Shown piece after piece: positions 5,381 through 12,659 of a stretch of DNA of 16,026 nucleotides (position 1 is the stretch's first letter; every line of letters starts with the position of its first letter). Under the pieces are notes generated by a model that searched no databases, was not told where the DNA came from, and worked only from the letters and a program-made list of their open reading frames with translations. The position numbers and the translations under genes are program-made. The DNA comes from an uncultured Oxalobacter sp. (GTDB lineage: Bacteria > Pseudomonadota > Gammaproteobacteria > Burkholderiales > Burkholderiaceae_D). The DNA is taken from contig CAKQQG010000034.1 of assembly GCA_934270705.1 (NCBI GenBank), forward strand, positions 1-16,026, given 5' to 3'.

Positions 5381-6859
5381 CTACAATGTCTTGCGCAGGC
5401 TGGCAGGCGGAATTTTCAGCATGTCACGGTATTTTGCGATCGTTCGTCGCGCGATGACCAGACCTTCCTTTTCCAGCATCTGTGCAATTTTGTTATCGGA
5501 ATACGGTTTCTTGCTGTCTTCCTGGGCGATCAGTTGTCTGATTTTTTCACGGATCGCGGTTGAAGACGCTTCTCCTCCTCCTTCTGTGGCGATATGACTG
5601 CCGAAAAAATATTTCAACTCAAAAATACCAAGCGGTGTCAGCATGAATTTCTGGGTTGTCACACGGGAAATTGTGCTCTCGTGCAGTCCTAGTGTATCAG
5701 CTATTTCGCGCAAAACAAGGGGGCGCATGGCGCTTGGTCCCAAAGAGAAGAAATTCTGCTGGCGCTCGATAATGGCTTCCGATACCCTGAGAATGGTTTC
5801 GAAACGCTGGTTTATATTCCGGATCAACCACTTGGCCTCCTGAAAGCGAGTATTCAGACTGGTTTTGTTCGATGTGGTTTTCAGGATGTCTCCATACATC
5901 TGGTTGATGCGGATTTTCGGCATGGCATCCATATTGAGTTCGGCATGCCAGATACCGTCTTTTTTGACCGCAATGATTTCGGGTACGATCATGTCGGCGG
6001 CATCGTTGGCGAAGGCCGCACCTGGATGCGGATTGCAACGTTGTATGACGGCCTGCGCTTCCAGCAAGTCTTCATCATCGCATCCCAGCGCTTTTTTCAG
6101 ACGATTGAAGTCACGCTGTGCGAACAGTTTCAGGTGATTTTCGACAATGTTCAGTGCTCGTTTCCGGACGATATACGGGATGTCTGGCATCAGGCGGATC
6201 TGAATGGCGAGACATTCTGCACTGTTTCGTGAGCCGACGCCCGGCGGATCGAAATTCTGGAGACAGGCAAGCGCGTTTTCCAGTTCGGTGTAGCTGATAT
6301 TCAGTTCGGGCGGAAGCCATTCCAGCATTTCTCCCAGTGTTTCCTGGAGATAGCCGTTGGTGTCGAGTGCGTCTATCATCAGTTCGACCAGCGCGCGTTG
6401 CCGCTGGTCGCGGACGGTCAGGCGCATCTGGGAGAGCAAATGTTCTTTCAGCGATTCGGGGGGAGCTTCCAGCTGGGGCTGGAAACGTTCGTCATCTGGA
6501 TGGCGGTCTGACTGCCTGGCGGAATCCCATATCAGATGTTCGGTGTCTGCGGCACCCGAAAGACTGTCGAAAGTATTGGATTCGTCATGATGTTCGGTTG
6601 ACTCGACATGAGACGATTCGATGTTCGTCGCTTCATGACTTGCCGGCACGGTTGGACGGATGATGGAACCATCTGCCTGAAAGCGGGTCGTATTGGCAAG
6701 AGGATCGTCCAGTCTTTCCAGCAAGGGGTTGTCCTGCAGGGCCCGTTCTATTTCCTCGTTCAGCTCAAGACTGGACAGCTGCAACAGTCTGATCGACTGC
6801 TGAAGTTGCGGAGTCAGCGTGAAATGCTGCGCAAGACGGGTTTGCAATTTCTGTTTCAT
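5381..6859 (-). CDS. rpoN: RNA polymerase sigma-54 factor
   Basis: A 492-residue sigma-54, close to the 477 residues of the E. coli protein. Region I is at the N-terminus, glutamine- and leucine-rich (TLTPQLQQSIRLLQLSSLEL, about residues 15-34), and is the part that contacts the enhancer-binding activator. Acidic region II follows (residues 60-120, rich in Glu, Asp, His and Ser). The core-binding and DNA-binding domain includes a helix-turn-helix near LGLHESTISRV. The RpoN box ARRTIAKYR begins at residue 470, eight residues from canonical ARRTVAKYRE-type signatures in placement and intact, and reads the -24 promoter element. It starts 14 bases after the lptB stop, with AAGG only two bases before the ATG, so translation probably depends partly on coupling with lptB. 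No sigma-54 promoter is apparent in the window. Confidence 0.97.
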   Translation of the reverse strand: MKQKLQTRLAQHFTLTPQLQQSIRLLQLSSLELNEEIERALQDNPLLERLDDPLANTTRFQADGSIIRPTVPASHEATNIESSHVESTEHHDESNTFDSLSGAADTEHLIWDSARQSDRHPDDERFQPQLEAPPESLKEHLLSQMRLTVRDQRQRALVELMIDALDTNGYLQETLGEMLEWLPPELNISYTELENALACLQNFDPPGVGSRNSAECLAIQIRLMPDIPYIVRKRALNIVENHLKLFAQRDFNRLKKALGCDDEDLLEAQAVIQRCNPHPGAAFANDAADMIVPEIIAVKKDGIWHAELNMDAMPKIRINQMYGDILKTTSNKTSLNTRFQEAKWLIRNINQRFETILRVSEAIIERQQNFFSLGPSAMRPLVLREIADTLGLHESTISRVTTQKFMLTPLGIFELKYFFGSHIATEGGGEASSTAIREKIRQLIAQEDSKKPYSDNKIAQMLEKEGLVIARRTIAKYRDMLKIPPASLRKTL

Positions 6860-6873
6860 GACCTTGCCGCTTC

Positions 6874-7617
6874 TTACATACGGAAGTGTTCGCCGAGATA
6901 AACGCGTCTGACGGATTCGTTTTCGATGATTTCGTCAGGATGGCCGCTTGCCAGTACGGTTCCCTGATTGATAATGTAGGCATGGTCGCAGATCCCCAGC
7001 GTTTCACGGACATTATGGTCGGTAATCAAGACACCGATGCCCCGCTCTTTCAGGAACCGGACGATGCGCTGGATTTCGATCACGGCAATCGGATCGATAC
7101 CGGCGAACGGTTCGTCAAGCAGGATGAAGCGCGGATCGGTGGCAAGCGCACGTGCGATTTCGACACGGCGTCGTTCGCCACCGGAGAGCGAAAGTGCGGA
7201 ATTGGTGCGCAACTTTTCGATTTGCAGCTCGGCCAGCAGACCATCCAGTTTTCGTTCGACTTCATCTTTCGGCAAGAACTTGCCGTCTTTTTTCTGCAAT
7301 TCCAGTACGGCGCGTATATTGTCCTCGACACTGAGTTTGCGGAAAACGGACGCTTCCTGAGGCAGATAGGACAGCCCCATGGCAGCGCGCTTGTGTATGG
7401 GCAATCGTGTGAGATCGATGCCGTCCAGTTCGATCACGCCGGCGTCGGCAGGTACCAGTCCCACGATCATGTAAAACGACGTGGTTTTGCCCGCGCCGTT
7501 TGGCCCCAGCAGGCCGACGACTTCGCCGCTCGATACGTCAAGCGAGACATTGGAAACGACGGTTCTTTTGCCATAGGTTTTTTGCAGATGGCGAACGATC
7601 AGTTTGCTCTTGCTCAT
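6874..7617 (-). CDS. lptB: LPS export ABC transporter ATP-binding protein LptB
   Basis: A 247-residue ABC ATPase that powers extraction of lipopolysaccharide from the inner membrane as a dimer with LptF and LptG. All ATPase elements are visible: Walker A GPNGAGKT (38-45), Q-loop Gln87 in YLPQEASVF, signature LSGGE (144-148), Walker B FILLDEP (164-170) and the switch histidine His201 in LITDHNVRE. The YLPQEASVF and [15 protein letters not shown] stretches are typical of LptB rather than of amino-acid importers. The start overlaps the lptA stop by four bases (ATGA), indicating translational coupling. LptF and LptG genes are not in the window, as is usual, because they lie elsewhere. Confidence 0.96.
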   Translation of the reverse strand: MSKSKLIVRHLQKTYGKRTVVSNVSLDVSSGEVVGLLGPNGAGKTTSFYMIVGLVPADAGVIELDGIDLTRLPIHKRAAMGLSYLPQEASVFRKLSVEDNIRAVLELQKKDGKFLPKDEVERKLDGLLAELQIEKLRTNSALSLSGGERRRVEIARALATDPRFILLDEPFAGIDPIAVIEIQRIVRFLKERGIGVLITDHNVRETLGICDHAYIINQGTVLASGHPDEIIENESVRRVYLGEHFRM

Positions 7618-8168
7618 TTCGTGGCTTTCTTTTCACGAGGTTGGATAACGGCCTTGACACGCCCTGCGCCTGGTTTCGATACGCCTTCGCTGGTGTTGTA
7701 AACGCTGTAATATTCGGTACGTGCGTTATAGGAGATATATTCGCCCGACACATCATCGGTGATGCGATTGCCTTGCAGGCGTCTCACTCTGGCCTGTGTG
7801 AAAAACTTGATGATTTCGTCCTTGTTGTCGTATTCGATTTTCTTGCCGTATCCTTCAAGCCAGATATCGGGACCGCCATCCTGTTTTTGTCTCAGGGAGG
7901 CCAGCCTGTCGGGAGCGGCATAAAGGGTGATGTACTGGTAGCCTTCGGGATCTTCGACGATGACCGCCTTTCCTGCCTTGATCAGCAAGGTACCTTTCGT
8001 GACGACGACGTTGCCTGTGAATGTCGTGACCTGTTTGACGTCATCGGCGTGCATCTGGTCCGCTTCGATATCGGTCGGTTTGTCAGCATCCGCTTTTTCT
8101 GCCGATGCCGCAAACGGGAGACAGGCACAGCACAGGGCTGCCAGAAAATGGAAAATACGCTTTTTCAT
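7614..8168 (-). CDS. lptA: LPS transport periplasmic protein LptA
   Basis: A 184-residue periplasmic protein that polymerises into the beta-jellyroll bridge along which LPS crosses from LptC to the outer membrane LptDE complex. Residues 1-23 are a signal peptide (MKKRIF start, hydrophobic core, cut after ASA). The OstA-like domain follows: [31 protein letters not shown] in two strands, and [18 protein letters not shown], which are conserved strand motifs. The gene lies 15 bases after lptC and overlaps lptB by four bases. The ribosome binding site is weak, so coupling to upstream translation probably matters. The C-terminal tail is lysine-rich (PREKKATK). Confidence 0.94.
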   Translation of the reverse strand: MKKRIFHFLAALCCACLPFAASAEKADADKPTDIEADQMHADDVKQVTTFTGNVVVTKGTLLIKAGKAVIVEDPEGYQYITLYAAPDRLASLRQKQDGGPDIWLEGYGKKIEYDNKDEIIKFFTQARVRRLQGNRITDDVSGEYISYNARTEYYSVYNTSEGVSKPGAGRVKAVIQPREKKATK

Positions 8169-8183
8169 GTCGTTTTCGGTCGC

Positions 8184-8789
8184 TTAGTGTTTGGATCTGC
8201 CGGGAGGATTGTAAGTGATTCTGGCGCGGTTGAATATTTCCAGTTCACCGGTGGCATTGTTGGCTTGCATGCCCAAGCCGGTCATGACGGAACGCGCGTC
8301 GGTTATGGTGACTTCCCTGTCACTGGTCATGATTTCGTCATCCGGATAGATCAGGGCATATTCGGTGGTCAGCCTTACCGGCCCCTTGCGTGCAGATGGT
8401 TCCCGATCCATGACCACATTATCGTGCATGTGGATTTTGGAGTTGAAATCTTCCACATAGGCGGTTTCGGAGCGGATCGTCTGCAACTGGCCATAGTCGC
8501 TTAATGAATAGATGACCGGCTTGTCGATCAGATAGGAATCCTCGACCGGAAAATGGGTCAGTTTGGTACCGATGGCTTCGTATTGCGGCGTTCCATCCGG
8601 ATTGATACGGTAGTAACGGAAGTTTTCCACAATGTAGTCCGGATCGGTACGTTGTGCCAGTGCATCGGCATCGGCCGCACTTTTTCTGACCACCATATTG
8701 ACCCACATACTGCATAGTGTCACTACCAGGATGATGGTGAAAATGATGGCGAGCCGTACGCGTTGTACGGATTTCGGACCCTGAATCAT
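8184..8789 (-). CDS. lptC: LPS export system protein LptC
   Basis: A 201-residue bitopic inner-membrane protein that receives LPS from LptB2FG and passes it to LptA. One N-terminal transmembrane segment lies at about residues 12-34 (LAIIFTIILVVTLCSMWVNM), followed by a periplasmic OstA-like fold with DNVVMDREPS and TTEYALIYPDDEIMTSDREV features common in LptC. Length matches E. coli LptC (191). The ATGA overlap with kdsC and position between kdsC and lptA are the conserved arrangement, which supports the call since LptC is poorly conserved in sequence. The end at TAA 8184-8186 is 15 bases from lptA. Confidence 0.93.
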   Translation of the reverse strand: MIQGPKSVQRVRLAIIFTIILVVTLCSMWVNMVVRKSAADADALAQRTDPDYIVENFRYYRINPDGTPQYEAIGTKLTHFPVEDSYLIDKPVIYSLSDYGQLQTIRSETAYVEDFNSKIHMHDNVVMDREPSARKGPVRLTTEYALIYPDDEIMTSDREVTITDARSVMTGLGMQANNATGELEIFNRARITYNPPGRSKH

Positions 8790-9313
8790 TTGAGAAAACT
8801 CTCCACAACAGTGGTGTAACAGCCTTTGGCATGCAAGATCATGTCGCAGATTTCGCGGACGGCGCCATTGCCGCCCTCATGGTGCGTGACGTAATCGACG
8901 CGGGAGAGCACCTCGACATGACCGTTTGGAACCGTAAACGAAACCCCGGCACGGGTCAGAACCGGCAGATCGATGATGTCATCTCCGACAAAAGCGCACT
9001 GGCCGGCAGTCAGACCGGTCTTTTGCAGCAGTTGTTCAAAAGCATACTGTTTTTCGCCAGCTCCCTGGATGACATGGTCGATTTCCAGATCGGCGGCACG
9101 GCGGTTGACGATAGGGGAATTTCGCGCGCTGATGATGGCGGTTGCGACGTCTGCCCTTTTCAGCAGTCTGATGCCGTGTCCGTCCAGTACATTGAAACTC
9201 TTGAACAATTCCCCGTTTTCGCCGTAGTGCAACTTGCCGTCGGTCAGTACGCCGTCCACATCGAAAATCATCAGCCGGATATGCGACAGTTTCGCAAGCA
9301 GTTTGGCATTCAT
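8786..9313 (-). CDS. kdsC: 3-deoxy-D-manno-octulosonate 8-phosphate phosphatase KdsC
   Basis: A 175-residue HAD phosphatase of the capless C0 type that hydrolyses Kdo-8-phosphate to Kdo and phosphate, the third step of the Kdo pathway, in the cytoplasm as a tetramer. The nucleophile and acid/base aspartates are Asp18 and Asp20 in FDVDGVLTDG. Motif II is IISARNSP (61-68), the motif III lysine is in GEKQYAF (Lys88), and motif IV is GDDIIDLPVL with Asp111 and Asp112. The length fits KdsC (188 in E. coli). The start shares one base with the kdsD stop (TGATG), and the end overlaps lptC by four bases, so translation of this block is tightly coupled. Confidence 0.96.
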   Translation of the reverse strand: MNAKLLAKLSHIRLMIFDVDGVLTDGKLHYGENGELFKSFNVLDGHGIRLLKRADVATAIISARNSPIVNRRAADLEIDHVIQGAGEKQYAFEQLLQKTGLTAGQCAFVGDDIIDLPVLTRAGVSFTVPNGHVEVLSRVDYVTHHEGGNGAVREICDMILHAKGCYTTVVESFLK

Positions 9314-10329
9314 CAGATCACCTTCGCCACGGTCAGGTCATGAATATGCAATGCACCGATCAGCTTGCCGTCGTCATCGGTGACGAGCAGCTGGTTGATG
9401 CGGAATTTTTCCATAAGGCTGACGGCTTCTGCAGCCAGTTTGTCCGCCGCGATCGTGCGCGGGTTCCTCGACATGACGTCACGAATGGCGATGTTGGAAA
9501 AATCCTGTCGTTTTTCGATGAGACGTCGCAAATCCCCGTCTGTGAAGACCCCGATGGCATGTCCCTCATGATCGACGACGGATGTCATGGCGATGCCTTT
9601 CTTGGTGATTTCGAACAGGGCGTCGCGCAGGAGCGTATCGGCAGTGACGACCGGTATGTCGTCTCCCTTGCGCATGATGTCCGACACCAGGGTCAAAAGC
9701 CGCCGTCCCAGTGCACCGCCAGGGTGTGAACGCGCGAAATCGTCCTCACGGAACCCACGTGCATCCAGCAAGGCGACTGCGATAGCATCGCCCAGTGCCA
9801 GCGTGGTCGTCGTGCTGGCGGTAGGCGCCAGATTCAGGGGGCAGGCTTCTTTTTCGACATGGACGTTCAGGTGAACGTCGGCCAGTTTGGCCAGACTGGA
9901 AGCCGGGTTTCCCGTCATGGCGATCAGACCGGTTCCCATTCGCTTGATGATCGGTGCGATCGCCATCAGTTCCCCGGCTTCTCCGGAATAGGAAATCGCG
10001 ATGAATACGTCGTCATGGGTGATCATACCCAAATCGCCATGTGCCGCTTCGGCCGGATGGACGAACATGGCGGGCGTACCGGTCGATGCCAGTGTCGCAG
10101 CGATCTTGCGTCCGATATGCCCGGACTTTCCGATACCTGAAACGACGACTCGTCCCTTGCAGTTCAAAAGCAGCGAGATTGACTGGACAAAATGTCCCGC
10201 ATCTTCCTGAAGGAAACGTTTTCTGAGGGTTTCCAGCGCGATCGCCTCGGTCTGGAGCGTGTCGTCAGCGAGTTTGAGCAGACGGGCCGCATCGATGGGC
10301 GGCCTGTTTTGAGTGACTTCTTTGTTCAT
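9313..10329 (-). CDS. kdsD: D-arabinose 5-phosphate isomerase KdsD
   Basis: A 338-residue KpsF/GutQ-family isomerase that converts ribulose-5-phosphate to arabinose-5-phosphate, the first step toward Kdo. The SIS domain occupies about residues 45-180, with SGIGKSGHIG (64-73), AHGDLGMI and SYSGEAGEL. The predicted active-site residues Lys68, Glu120, Glu161 and His202 (in SHPGGALG) line up with Lys59, Glu111, Glu152 and His193 of E. coli KdsD at a constant offset of nine. Two CBS domains follow at about 217-272 and 283-337. It is the first gene of the operon. No Shine-Dalgarno sequence precedes ATG 10329, whereas TATACT lies six bases upstream, so the transcript might begin at or next to the start codon. 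Confidence 0.96.
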   Translation of the reverse strand: MNKEVTQNRPPIDAARLLKLADDTLQTEAIALETLRKRFLQEDAGHFVQSISLLLNCKGRVVVSGIGKSGHIGRKIAATLASTGTPAMFVHPAEAAHGDLGMITHDDVFIAISYSGEAGELMAIAPIIKRMGTGLIAMTGNPASSLAKLADVHLNVHVEKEACPLNLAPTASTTTTLALGDAIAVALLDARGFREDDFARSHPGGALGRRLLTLVSDIMRKGDDIPVVTADTLLRDALFEITKKGIAMTSVVDHEGHAIGVFTDGDLRRLIEKRQDFSNIAIRDVMSRNPRTIAADKLAAEAVSLMEKFRINQLLVTDDDGKLIGALHIHDLTVAKVI

Positions 10330-10622
10330 GGTGAAAGTATAAACGAATTATCCGGGCATGAATCCTGCTTGTGCGTCAAAATGATGTGCCGGAAATGCGG
10401 GGATGTCCGTTGTACTGGACGCTATGACTATTTTACCGGTGTTTGCGGGTGTACGGATGTAACACTTCGTCACAAATGGGAAACATCGTGGAAAGACGAA
10501 TTTGGATACAATAGCATATGCGGAAACCGGTATGTCCGGAAAGCATGTGCGGAGTCGTGCTCACCACATGGAAAACGGATGGCCGTTTTTGTCTGTTAAA
10601 CAAAGCGCAGTTATTCCATTTC
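10330..10622. other. Divergent intergenic region between kdsD and the antiporter gene
   Basis: These 293 bases contain the promoters of the kdsD operon (minus) and of the antiporter gene (plus). A plus-strand candidate -10, TACAAT (10507-10512), has no good -35. A near-perfect direct repeat, GCATATGCGGA (10514-10524) and GCATGTGCGGA (10543-10553), with start-to-start spacing of 29 bases, follows it. I see no small gene with a supporting ribosome binding site. Confidence 0.45.
10336..10352 (-). promoter_or_regulatory. Candidate -10 elements of the kdsD operon
   Basis: On the minus strand TATACT (10336-10341) ends six bases before the kdsD ATG, and GATAAT (10347-10352) ends 17 bases before it. 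Neither has a good -35 at 16-18 bases; TTGACG is 21 bases upstream of GATAAT, which is too long for a normal promoter. The true start site is undecided. Confidence 0.35.
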
Positions 10623-12608
10623 ATGCAATCATCCCTAGAATTTGTCTTGCTGATGCTGGGCGCCGCAGTGATCGGCGTTGTCATTTTTCGTTATCTCCAG
10701 TTGCCTTCGATTCTCGGGTATCTTGCTGTCGGCGTCGTCATCGGCCCGCATTCGACAGGGCTTGTCAGCGATGCGCAATCTCTTGAAGGACTGGCCGAGT
10801 TCGGTGTCGTTTTCCTGATGTTCACGGTGGGGCTGGAATTTTCCCTGTCACAGCTGCTGGCCATGCGCAAGATCGTTTTCGGACTGGGGCTGGCGCAGGT
10901 ATCGATTTCGATGGTCGGTTCCATCATTTTGACGTTTGCCATCGTTTTCGTGTTGCCGCAGATGGGAACGACGACATGGCAGGCGGCGCTGGCGCTGGGT
11001 GGCGCATGGGCGATGTCTTCGACAGCGATTGTCTCGAAGATGCTGGCCGAGCGTATGGAGCTTGAGACGGATTACGGGCGACGTGTGATCGGTATTTTGT
11101 TGTTTCAGGATCTGGCTGTCGTATTGTTGCTCATTATCGTACCGACGCTGGCGCACGGAACCGGGGATATTTTGCTGATTATCGGTATGGCGCTGGGCAA
11201 AACGGCGGTTGTGCTGGTGCTTTTGCTGTTCGTCGGTAAAAAGTTCATGAACAAATGGCTCGAAATCGTGGCAAGACGCAATTCGCAGGAACTGTTCATG
11301 TTGAACTTGCTCCTGATAACGCTGGGTGCCGCATGGATTACGGAACAGGCCGGCTTGTCCATGGAACTCGGTGCTTTCATCGCAGGTATGCTGATTTCCG
11401 AGACGCGATACAAAAACGAAGTGGACGTCGATATCAAGTCGTTCCGCGATGTGTTGCTCGGTCTTTTCTTCATCACGATCGGCATGATGCTCGATATGAG
11501 TCTGGTATTCCATTACTGGTGGTTTGTCCTGCTCATCATCGTTTCCGCATTCTTTTACAAATTTGCATTGGCGGCATGGCTGACGCGGTTGTTCGGCGCA
11601 TCACGCGGGGTCAGTCTCAAGACCGGATTGGCTCTTGCACAGGCGGGGGAGTTCAGTTTCGTGCTGGTGAACCAGATTTCAGGGTTGCAGATGGTGGAAC
11701 CCTGGGTCATACAGGTCACGATGGCATCCATGGTGCTGTCGATGCTCGCCGCGCCGTTCATCATTCTCAATGCAGACAAGATCGTCATGCGTTTCTCGGC
11801 CAATGAATGGATACAGCAATCGCTGGAACTGACGAAGATCGCCAGCAGTTCGATGGCGTTGCAGCGGCATGTCATTCTCGCCGGTTTCGGCAGGACAGGG
11901 CAAAATATTGCGACTTTGCTGGAAGAAGAACAGGTTCCTTACCGCGCGCTTGATCTGGATCTGGAAAGGGTCAGGAAAGCGGAGGCTGCCGGGGCCAATG
12001 TGTCCTATGCCGATGCGACACGTCGGGAGAGTCTTGTCGCGGCCGGCATCCACAGGGCGTCATCGCTGATCATCACGTTCGCCAATATCCATGCGGCTTT
12101 GCGGGTGCTTTACTATGCCAAGGAACTGGCGCCGAATTTGCCGGTGATCGTGCGAAGTTACGATGATTCCGATTTCGACAAGCTCAAGGCGGCGGGTGCC
12201 GATGAAGTGGTTCCGGAAGTCATTGAAAGCAGTCTGGTGCTGACGTCTCACGCGTTTATGGCGTACGGTATCCCGACGAAACGGATCATCATGCGTGCGC
12301 AGGCTGCCAGAGCGTCTCGTTATGCCAAGTTGAGAGAATATTTTCACGGTGAAACCGATACCGTGCCGACCGATACCGGGTCATACTGGCGTTTGCATGC
12401 GCTGCGTTTGCCGGCCGGAGCTCCGGCGATCGGCAAAACTGTCGGGGAGCTGGATTTGCCGGCCAATCATGTCGAGATCACGGCTGTCCGGCGTGGTACC
12501 GAAAAAATGACCGTCACAGATGATCTGGTATTTTGTGAAGGCGATGTGCTGGTATTGCGCGGTACGTCCGAAGGTATCGGAATTGTCGAGGATCTGTTGC
12601 TGAAATGA
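10623..12608 (+). CDS. Monovalent cation:proton antiporter, CPA2 family (KefB/KefC-like)
   Basis: A 661-residue inner-membrane protein. Residues 1 to about 385 are a Na+/H+ exchanger domain with around 12 hydrophobic segments. Family motifs are GYLAVGVVIGPH, FGVVFLMFTVGLEFS, SMELGAFIAGML, LLGLFFITIGM and AQAGEFSFVL. A cytoplasmic RCK (TrkA-N) domain begins with the Rossmann motif GFGRTG (421-426), and a TrkA-C domain fills about 570-661. Such proteins exchange K+ or Na+ for H+ with gating by nucleotide or glutathione ligands; the ion is not fixed by sequence. I chose ATG 10623 because it begins directly at the first helix; the in-frame ATGs at 10518 and 10545 would add an unlikely polar, cysteine-bearing leader. 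No ribosome binding site stands out. Divergent from kdsD and convergent with uvrA. Confidence 0.92.
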   Translation: MQSSLEFVLLMLGAAVIGVVIFRYLQLPSILGYLAVGVVIGPHSTGLVSDAQSLEGLAEFGVVFLMFTVGLEFSLSQLLAMRKIVFGLGLAQVSISMVGSIILTFAIVFVLPQMGTTTWQAALALGGAWAMSSTAIVSKMLAERMELETDYGRRVIGILLFQDLAVVLLLIIVPTLAHGTGDILLIIGMALGKTAVVLVLLLFVGKKFMNKWLEIVARRNSQELFMLNLLLITLGAAWITEQAGLSMELGAFIAGMLISETRYKNEVDVDIKSFRDVLLGLFFITIGMMLDMSLVFHYWWFVLLIIVSAFFYKFALAAWLTRLFGASRGVSLKTGLALAQAGEFSFVLVNQISGLQMVEPWVIQVTMASMVLSMLAAPFIILNADKIVMRFSANEWIQQSLELTKIASSSMALQRHVILAGFGRTGQNIATLLEEEQVPYRALDLDLERVRKAEAAGANVSYADATRRESLVAAGIHRASSLIITFANIHAALRVLYYAKELAPNLPVIVRSYDDSDFDKLKAAGADEVVPEVIESSLVLTSHAFMAYGIPTKRIIMRAQAARASRYAKLREYFHGETDTVPTDTGSYWRLHALRLPAGAPAIGKTVGELDLPANHVEITAVRRGTEKMTVTDDLVFCEGDVLVLRGTSEGIGIVEDLLLK

Positions 12609-12609
12609 T

Positions 12610-12648
12610 GCGCATGGCAGGTTCGTCGCAAAACGGGCTGCCATGCGC
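12610..12648. terminator. Long hairpin between convergent antiporter gene and uvrA
   Basis: GCGCATGGCAG (12610-12620) and CTGCCATGCGC (12638-12648) form a perfect 11-pair stem with a 17-base loop, one base after the antiporter stop and 11 bases from the uvrA stop. There is no T-tract on either strand. It is either a non-canonical terminator or a 3'-end stabilising structure shared by both transcripts. Confidence 0.55.
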
Positions 12649-12659
12649 AAGAAGTGACG

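Noticed and set aside
6886..7701. Plus-strand ORF of 271 codons over lptB
   Set aside because: It is antisense to an ABC ATPase with all motifs intact and has no start signals.
7500..8504. Plus-strand ORF of 334 codons across lptB, lptA and lptC
   Set aside because: It runs antisense to three recognisable genes and its product has no coherent domain; it is a shadow.
10518..10622. 35-residue N-terminal extension of the antiporter
   Set aside because: The first transmembrane segment starts directly after ATG 10623; the added residues are polar and unlike the family.
10848..11513. Minus-strand ORF of 221 codons inside the antiporter gene
   Set aside because: It is antisense to the membrane domain and its His/Gln-rich composition is typical of the reverse strand of hydrophobic coding sequence.
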